In this document: in pieces, positions 57,571 through 64,000 of the stretch
Layout: each line of letters starts with the position of its first letter
Numbering within the stretch: the first letter of the stretch is position 1
Origin: Tetmemena sp. SeJ-2015
Taxonomy: Eukaryota; Ciliophora; Spirotrichea; Sporadotrichida; Oxytrichidae
DNA length: 64,000 nucleotides
NCBI GenBank assembly: GCA_027382625.1
Contig: JAJKFJ010021174.1
Span: 1 to 64,000 of the forward strand
Direction: 5' to 3'
Position numbers and translations under genes: made by a program
Notes under the pieces: model-generated
The model's input: the letters and a program-made list of their open reading frames with translations, nothing else
The model's database searches: none
Told to the model about the DNA's origin: nothing

Positions 57571-59099
57571 ATGTGGACTTGTTCAACTATGACTTGCGAT
57601 TCGTGCATCAAATTCACAGGCCGTGCTTTCTGTGGCTTGAATAATGCCGATGGCACTTGCTGCACTACTTCAGATAATAGACCTGAATGTTTTATGCTCA
57701 AACTCGAAAGAGTATGGAGCATTAATTTTTTAGGAAGAATGCAGTGCAAGCTATAAAAATTGTTCTTCTCAATTTGGTACGTACAGCTCAACAGATAAAA
57801 ACTTCAAACCTTTCCTGGTCTGCCCCTATGCAGGCAGTTGCGGAACTAACCCCTACCCATAGAATACAACTGATCCTGAGTACGATTCTAGATTTGGATA
57901 GAACTACATAGTAGCGAGGGCAGCTCCAACTGCTATGCAATAATCAGGCAGTGTCCCTATTAACCAGACTTGTGTCTATGTCATAAGGAAAGACCTCAAA
58001 AAGCAAAGTCTTGCACTCAATGTAACTTTCTTTTCCTCAAAAATTAAATTGATAATTTATCTTGGCTGGAGCAAAGATAGCTATTCATAGAGGAACTAGA
58101 ATGTTTAATGGAACCACTACTGCTTCATACACGCCTACTGCCAAAATTGATTACCAATTCGACACTTTTGGAGACTCCGAGTATCTTTAAACTCTTAGAT
58201 TTCAGAAAAAGTTGTTTGATTGAGTGAACTAAAAATATTTACTTTAGGTTTACGTGATTGTGCGAACGACAGTGGCTGGAGGGTCTGCTCAATTTCAAGT
58301 TTTCTCATTTAAGGACAAAGAGGTAACTGTGACTCCTATTGGCTCCTCAAGTTCTGATTCTTCTGGTACTAACTGGCCCTTGATAATCGGAATAGTTGTG
58401 GGAGTGCTAGCCTTGATAGTGATTGCAGCTGTGATAGTTTTTATCGTTATCAAACGCAGAAGGGAGAGAGATCAAAGACTCCTTGCTGAGGAGGAAGGTG
58501 GAGTTAGAGACATCAGACAAAAGAAGGCAAGCACTAAGAAGGACTTTAATAACAACAAAAAGAAGAATAGATGTTATAATCATCAGTTAAAATGAAAACT
58601 TTATAGTTATTATGGGTTGCAACTTTTTAAAAGAAGCCTTAATAGAATGAGGAAGATGAATATTACGATGAGGAGGATGATTAAGGAGAAGAAGCCAAGC
58701 TAACTCATAACAATCAAATACCTGTCAAGGCAAAGAGAAAAGATGCTCCTGTTCATCCAGAGGGAATGCCTCCAAGCAGCAAACTACACATTAGTTTATT
58801 ATTGAAGCAAATACTCAGCTGTTGATGGCCCAGTGATGCCTATGATGTCGCCAATGAATCCCACAGGGGCTGCAGGCGGTGGAGCCATGCCTATGTCTTA
58901 GTTCACGCCAGAGCAAATGATGATGATGATGTAGTAGTTCTAAATGATGCAACAGCAGATGGGTGTTGGCAATATGGGCGGCATGGCAATGCCTCCTATG
59001 ATGAATATGAATCAAATGATGAACAATGCACCACCTGCTGCTGCATAGCAATTACCTTACATCATATTTAATAAAATTGAAAATAATAATGAAAAGTGA
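57571..59099 (+). CDS. Single-pass membrane protein with Cys-rich ectodomain
   Basis: The first ATG is at 57571, but the frame stays open upstream to about 57445, so the real start and any signal peptide are unresolved. The ectodomain has CSTMTCDSCIKFTGRAFCGL, GTCCTTSDNRPEC, a KPFLVCPYAGSCG stretch and NQTCVYVIRKDLKK. One membrane helix, WPLIIGIVVGVLALIVIAAV (about 58375), is followed by a stop-transfer KRRRERDQR. The tail is acidic (about 58645-58700), then Met/Pro/Gln-rich with runs of Met and MQQFQMMQQQ (about 58910-58970), ending at TGA 59097. The CDSC...CGL pattern recalls PSI/plexin-like repeats but is not proven. Inserts near 57705-57735, 58030-58070, 58210-58250, 58575-58640 and 58785-58815 separate segments. 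Confidence 0.75.
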
Positions 59100-59281
59100 A
59101 ATAAAATTTATTGCATAATCTTAAAATTATCTCTGAATTTCTTTACTTAAAAATATAGATTCTGCACTTGAAAAAAATGTTCTGGATGTTCTTTCGACTG
59201 AATAAAAGATATTTGGTTATTAATCCAGATAAAGTAGCCCTCACTTTTATTCGAATTTCTTCTTAATTTTAACCTCCACCA

Positions 59282-59558
59282 ATGTTCCCAAGCGTTGGAA
59301 ACAATAAAGCAGCAGTGTAGGGACTTTAGGATTTACCTCTCTCGGAGACAGGTGGACTAGCTGGTTTCTCTTCAGGAATGGTTTAAAATGATATGAACGC
59401 TACTTCTAAATCTAAAAAGTCAAACATATTTCCAACTTATTTTAAAGTCAACAAAATTATTAAAGTCGAAGAAAGGAAAGAAGAAGGGCAAGGGAAAGAA
59501 AGGAAGCTAGATGGATCTCACTGACGGTTTCTCGCATATAGGCGCAGAAGATGAGTGA
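59282..59558 (+). CDS. Small Lys-rich protein
   Basis: ATG at 59282 (MFPSVGNNKAAVQGLQDLPL). One IES is removed at pointer AAGTC, giving a basic run (KSKKSKKGKKKGKGKKG). It ends QMDLTDGFSHIGAEDE and TGA at 59556. About 76 residues, with a basic centre and acidic end. The frame is open for a few codons upstream, so an earlier start is possible. No family recognised. Confidence 0.6.
59422..59467 (+). other. IES, pointer AAGTC (three copies present)
   Basis: AAGTC occurs at 59417-59421, about 59441-59445 and 59463-59467. Joining the outer two (46 bp removed) restores the Lys-rich frame. Confidence 0.72.
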
Positions 59559-60002
59559 CCGATTGATATAAACCTTCTTCCTCCTCTTATTAATATAGCT
59601 TTGTTCAATTTATATTTAGATCTATTTTTGGATTATCCATCTCAATCTGTTTTAATCTCTTCCTAAATGTGTAATAAAAACATATTATCATGAATAGATG
59701 TAGAGTTATTAAAAAAGTTTACTAATTTTATAAAATGAGTAAAAATATTAAACTTCGATTACTTAAACAATAGTTGGTCACTTACTCTACATTCCGTTTT
59801 CGATAGTATTATTCAACTAAAGCCAGAAATAACTAAAAATACAAGTTATGAGTGAAATATATCCGACACCTCTACTTATGAAAGCAGCAATTTCTATTTA
59901 GCCAGATTAACTTATCTCAAGAAAACTGGTTTAAAATAATTTATATATATTTATGAAGTATTTTACATTTCTTTTAAACTGCCAAGTCTAATATCGTAAT
60001 TG
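59559..60002. other. Intergenic spacer
   Basis: AT-rich; no coding segment or repeat supported. Confidence 0.6.
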
Positions 60003-61495
60003 ATGAGCTCCATGAGCTTTAAAATATTGCTTGATTACCTCCAATTCGATAAGCAGCTGCCTCTGTAACTCTTGAACAAGACGTTCTATAAATTTGTACT
60101 CCCTCGCTATTTCCATATTACAACCTTTAGCCTAAGGCCCACTTTTATTTTCATAGACTTCTCTGATATCAGATCCCAAAGGCGGAACAGAGAACAAGAA
60201 AAGCACTCAAGTGAAAGCAAGTCCTCTGATGATGATTTGGGCACCTTCTTTTTTGCAAAACTATTTTTAAATCTATTATCTATATTTTTAGAGTAGACTT
60301 ATTTAAAAGCAAAAGTTTGGTTCTTTCATAGAGGAGCTTCGAAACCATGGACAAATCAAATGGCAAGGATAAGTCCAAGTCTCATCACTAAAGGCTATAA
60401 GACAGTGATCACTAAGACGAGGTTCAGAGCTTACCTCATGGGCGGCAATAATTCAAATCAGAATTACGAATACCTTCTCGAGCGCAAAGTTTTCAAAGAA
60501 AGAGCATTTATGAAGCATAAGAGGGCATACTTTGCACATGTAGTAAAGTAAGACAAAAGTGATATATTTGAAATAGCTATCTACATATATTGGATAAGAC
60601 AAGTAGATATACGTTATCGGAGGAAGAGGAGATAGCTCCTTAACTTCGTATCCTAAGTTTGTATACTCGTAGTTCACCATGGAGCGCTTCGATATAGAGG
60701 AAAATAAGTGGTATGAGCTGAACGCCACACTCAAAGAAGCAAGATACCATGCCTCTGCCTGTATGCTTCATGAGAGATACATCTATATATTCGGAGGACA
60801 AAAGACAGAGGCTTTTTCATCAAGGATTTCTTATAAAGTTACAAGAAAGAATGAAAAACTTTATTATATCAAATACCCTTTTTATTATTACAAATTTAAC
60901 TGATGAGCGTCAGATCAGACTTTATAGAGGTCTATGATACTTTTATTAAAATCTTATACTGAAAGATTTTCATTAAAAATACTTTCTAAGATGAAGTATA
61001 TGAGGCGAAGTAATTTAAAAAGATAAGACCTCACTTTAAGCAAATAAGGCTCAATAGAAATCACTTAAATGAGGTAGGAAACTTAATTTGCTTCCCTCTC
61101 TTATCTTAATCTGCTCAAGATGTCTCCTATTCAAATCCTTATGGGATAGCCGACTCCTCCTAGATACTCATAACAGGAGGACTATTTATGGCATCCTGCA
61201 TATGAAATCTCACATTTATATTTGATTAAGAGATTTAAGTATAATTGAAGGAACATCTATAATTCAGAAAGTAACTCGGTTAATTTCAGAGAAGACTTAG
61301 CATTGATCTCCCCAGATATAGCCAAGTTCTATTATCAAACAGCTGATAGTAAAGTTTATGTGGTAGGAAGGTATAGAATACGCAAATTAATGTTATTTAT
61401 CATAATTTAAATAAATGATGAAGTAGAATATAGGAATTCGATCTATAAAAATAGACATGGAGTATTTAGGGCCCTGGTTACGTCTAATTCTGTGA
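60003..61495 (+). CDS. Kelch-repeat protein with F-box-like N-terminus
   Basis: ATG at 60003 gives KILLDYLQFDKQLPLQLLNK, an F-box-like helix pattern, followed by a Ser/Asp-rich linker. Kelch blades: FRAYLMGGNNSNQNYEYL (about 60430), VIGGRGDSSLTSYPKF (about 60615), EENKWYELNATLKEARYHAS and YIYIFGGQ (60700-60800), then NPYGIADSSQILITGG (about 61130-61180) and SKVYVVGR (about 61350). The propeller probably binds partner proteins, with the N-terminus perhaps linking to a ubiquitin ligase (inference). Coding segments alternate with inserts. The stop at 61493 is the best candidate but not certain. Confidence 0.7.
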
Positions 61496-61653
61496 ATAAT
61501 TTTGGAGCTTTTGATGAGGATCCTATCGAATAATAACATATTTAAAATTTGTAAGATCTTCACTAAATTTTAAGTTTCGAAAGGAAGGAAAATAATTGCA
61601 AATATAGAGGAATGATATTTAAATTAAGAGGACAAAATACATAAATTCATAGA

Positions 61654-64000
61654 TCATTTGTCAATATCATTTTCATCTAGAGATATGTCATCTATATCAT
61701 CATCACCTCCTCCACATTCAAGATTCCTTTGATTACTGTCTATAATTCCGTTCCCTAGATGATTTCGAGTTAAACCTGTCAAATCATTTACAATAGCATT
61801 CATGCTCTAGAATTATAGCGAAGTCTTTTGAATTTGATTTTCAAGTGAGTTGTAAGATGTATAAGAAAACCCACCCAAGCTTTATTAAGCAGGCCTCAGA
61901 GAATTTACTACTCCTTTGCTTTATTAAGAATTCTAGTTTAGACTTGATATTCGATTTTGATGAAGTGGAGGTTATGTATAATCATATCTTTAAAAATCAT
62001 TAGAGAAGCTAAACTGATTAGGTTGAAGGTTATTTCTATTTTAGTGCTCTTTGTTTGGGTAAATAGTCTACTAGACTTGAGTTTCGCAAGCTTTAGGTTG
62101 TTTATTTATTAACTCTTAGATTCTTGAGTTCATGTCTTAATTAGAGTTTTGAAGAGATGGCCTTATTAGAATATCATGATTCAATTAATCAAAGTTTAGA
62201 TTGAAGCTTTCATCATCCATTTACTCTTCCAGCTCTTTATCGCTTATTACACTTAAAGTTGTGAATTCATTGGTTGAATTTGCATCAATCCTCGAGCTGT
62301 TATTACAACTTCCAGGACTACTAAACTAATATGGATCTTTTAATTATGCCTTGTTTAAGTCTTTGCTGAGTAATGAATCATTCTTTTTCATGTTTCTTAT
62401 AGGATCTATTATAAGTCTACTGCAATAAGTTTCATTTTTAGAGCTTTATTTTTTCTTCTTTTTAGGCTTTGCACTATCCTTCTTGTTCTGATTCATTGAA
62501 GTAGAAATCAAATTGCTAGAGATTATAGCAGAAGATAGATTGTTTTCTGTTGAGCTAACTTTAACTCGCTTGTTTGGAATTTAATGACTCTCCACTAACG
62601 TCTAGGACTTTTGATTCTTTGAAATCAGCTCAGGATGTAAGCCTTTTTAAGGAGTTACAATTGATGGATTGTGAACTTAGGGTTCATCTTTGAATTTAAA
62701 GTCTCCAAAATCATCATCAAGCTCATTTGCTAAACATTCCTCTAAAGAACTCCGCCTTTAATCGCTCAATCTCTGAAACCCTCCATTAAACTCTTCTTTT
62801 TATTGAACTCTTTGAAAACCAGAGTGTTACTATTTACTCTCAATCTATTTCTTCAATAGCTCTTATCTTTCCCTCTCCTTTTACTCTCTTAGCTCAGCCT
62901 CTGCTTTTCTTTTCTCGGCTATCTCTTCAAACTGTCTTATCTTCCTATTTTAAAGCTCCCCTAATGTGAAATTCAAGGTAGTTGCTCCATTAAGGTTTAT
63001 AGAGTATTGCTACATCTATCCTGAAGCACCAAGTGTATTAGAACTCTAAGGATTTCCTTTGACCATAAATACAGATTTGAAGAGTTTCTTCTTCAGCTCT
63101 ACAAACCTTCTAATTCGATCTTTCTAGCCAGGGTCTTTCTCAACTGCCTTTTCAAATTGCTCAATATTCTTTTGATACTTCTATTCGAATTAAACCTCGC
63201 TGATCTTATACATCGCCAGGGACTTCTTGATTGAAATGTACAGTCTTTAGATATGAGGGTGCTTTGTCCTCATGTGAATTATCAAATGAGTCTCCTCGGA
63301 GACTATTGAACCGCATGGACAGTGAAAATTTGTCAAATTCAGCGACAGTTGAGAATCTAACTTCTAACGATTAAGCTGAGAAGGGAAAATTATCTCATCC
63401 AGAGATCTTTGGATTAATTCTGGACTGAATAAAAGGAACAGATCATAGAATATGCCTGTCATGCAGTAGGATCGGCAAGTGAAAGAGGACTTTGAATCGA
63501 GTTGGAAAGTGCCAAGCCTTGCATATTCTGCATAGTAGTTTAAATCAGAGAGAATTTTCTTGGTACAAGTTGAAATATCTTTAGGAAGAAAAGAAGTGTC
63601 ACTCCCTATACTATAGTATGCCGATTGATTGGGAGCTTATAGCAATATTTGCACATTGCTATTGAGAAAATAGATTAGAAATGGGAAAATAAAATTGAAA
63701 TTGTGATTTTCAAAAAAAGAATTGTAACTTAAATAAGCTTAAATTACACCTCCCAATAAAGTTTAACAAATTTTTATTAAAAAATCCCATGCAATTATAT
63801 TTAAATTTTACCTTCCATTCTGTTTTACCAATATTAGGGATATTAGATGAACCAATTGAGCCATAATTTTGTGTGTTATTTTCTCCCGTGCTAGTGAAGC
63901 TATCATAAGAAGATGACTATGCTTGCAATTACTCATTTTAATTGGGAGCATCGCCCACAAATCCACTTTAAACTGCTCCTCTACAATCTTCACTTTGCAT
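61654..64000 (-). CDS. Zinc-finger, Gln/Asn-rich nuclear-type protein, almost IES-free
   Basis: ATG at 63998-64000, at the window edge, starts MQSEDCRGAVQSGFVGDAPN. One interrupted junction lies at about 63640-63812 (GTAAAATTT...TCTCAATAG). From there a single frame runs about 2 kb to TGA at 61654. One finger-like motif FHCPCGS...HLIIHMRTKHPH lies near 63300. A Lys/Glu/Gln coiled coil follows (about 62800-62960, EEIAEKRKAEAELREQKERE), then a basic patch (PKKKKKQSSK near 62465). Acidic stretches include DDIDDISLDENDID at the end. It suggests a DNA- or RNA-associated protein; the function is unknown. The lack of inserts over 2 kb contrasts with its neighbours. Confidence 0.85.

Noticed and set aside
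58815..59051. His-rich minus-strand frame
   Set aside because: Complement of the Met-rich (ATG-repeat) tail of the membrane protein.

Overview
This window reads as germline (micronuclear) DNA of a spirotrich ciliate of the Oxytricha/Stylonychia type. There are two reasons. First, reading frames run through many in-frame TAA and TAG codons, which translate sensibly as Gln, and genes end only at TGA. Second, most genes are cut by AT-rich inserts bounded by short direct repeats (pointers of 4-9 bp). Deleting one repeat copy plus the insert restores the frame, and often a conserved motif. These are internal eliminated sequences (IESs) between macronuclear-destined segments (MDSs). Ordinary short GT..AG introns occur as well. 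The genus is not proven from sequence alone. All calls come from reading by eye; no search was run.

Layout. 1-6.6 kb: repeat-rich block with two arrays sharing the core TTTTAGCTAC, a zinc-finger/degenerate-kinase gene between them, a 43-bp array and a 1.5-kb palindrome. 6.7-9.7 kb: an MT-A70 adenine methyltransferase gene with a +1 shift at its catalytic motif, then an 884-bp element with terminal inverted repeats and an 8-bp target duplication. 9.8-16.3 kb: a small gene of unknown function, a small Cys-rich gene in three MDSs, and a long IES-split minus-strand gene. 16.8-28.7 kb, plus strand: an RCC1-repeat protein, an SLC35/EamA-type transporter and two large coiled-coil proteins. 29.0-40.0 kb, minus strand: a giant Q/N-rich protein ending in a TRF4-type nucleotidyltransferase. 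40.6-48.5 kb, plus strand: BOP1/ERB1, dCMP deaminase with an N-terminal P-loop domain, and a coiled-coil protein. 48.7-57.0 kb, minus strand: the ciliary transition-zone protein B9D1, a polyprenyl synthetase with a mitochondrial-type leader, and two tandem phytochelatin synthases. 57.4-64.0 kb: a single-pass membrane protein with a Cys-rich ectodomain, a small Lys-rich protein, a kelch protein and a nearly IES-free zinc-finger protein.

Most neighbours look like unrelated single-copy somatic genes that share chromosomal context only; the tandem phytochelatin synthases are the exception. No scrambled locus was demonstrated: every junction I could solve joins consecutive MDSs in order and orientation. 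The least expected features are the repeat-bounded left end with IES-poor genes (possible germline-restricted loci), the very small IESs (8-17 bp), and an IES site shared by tandem paralogs with a moved pointer.
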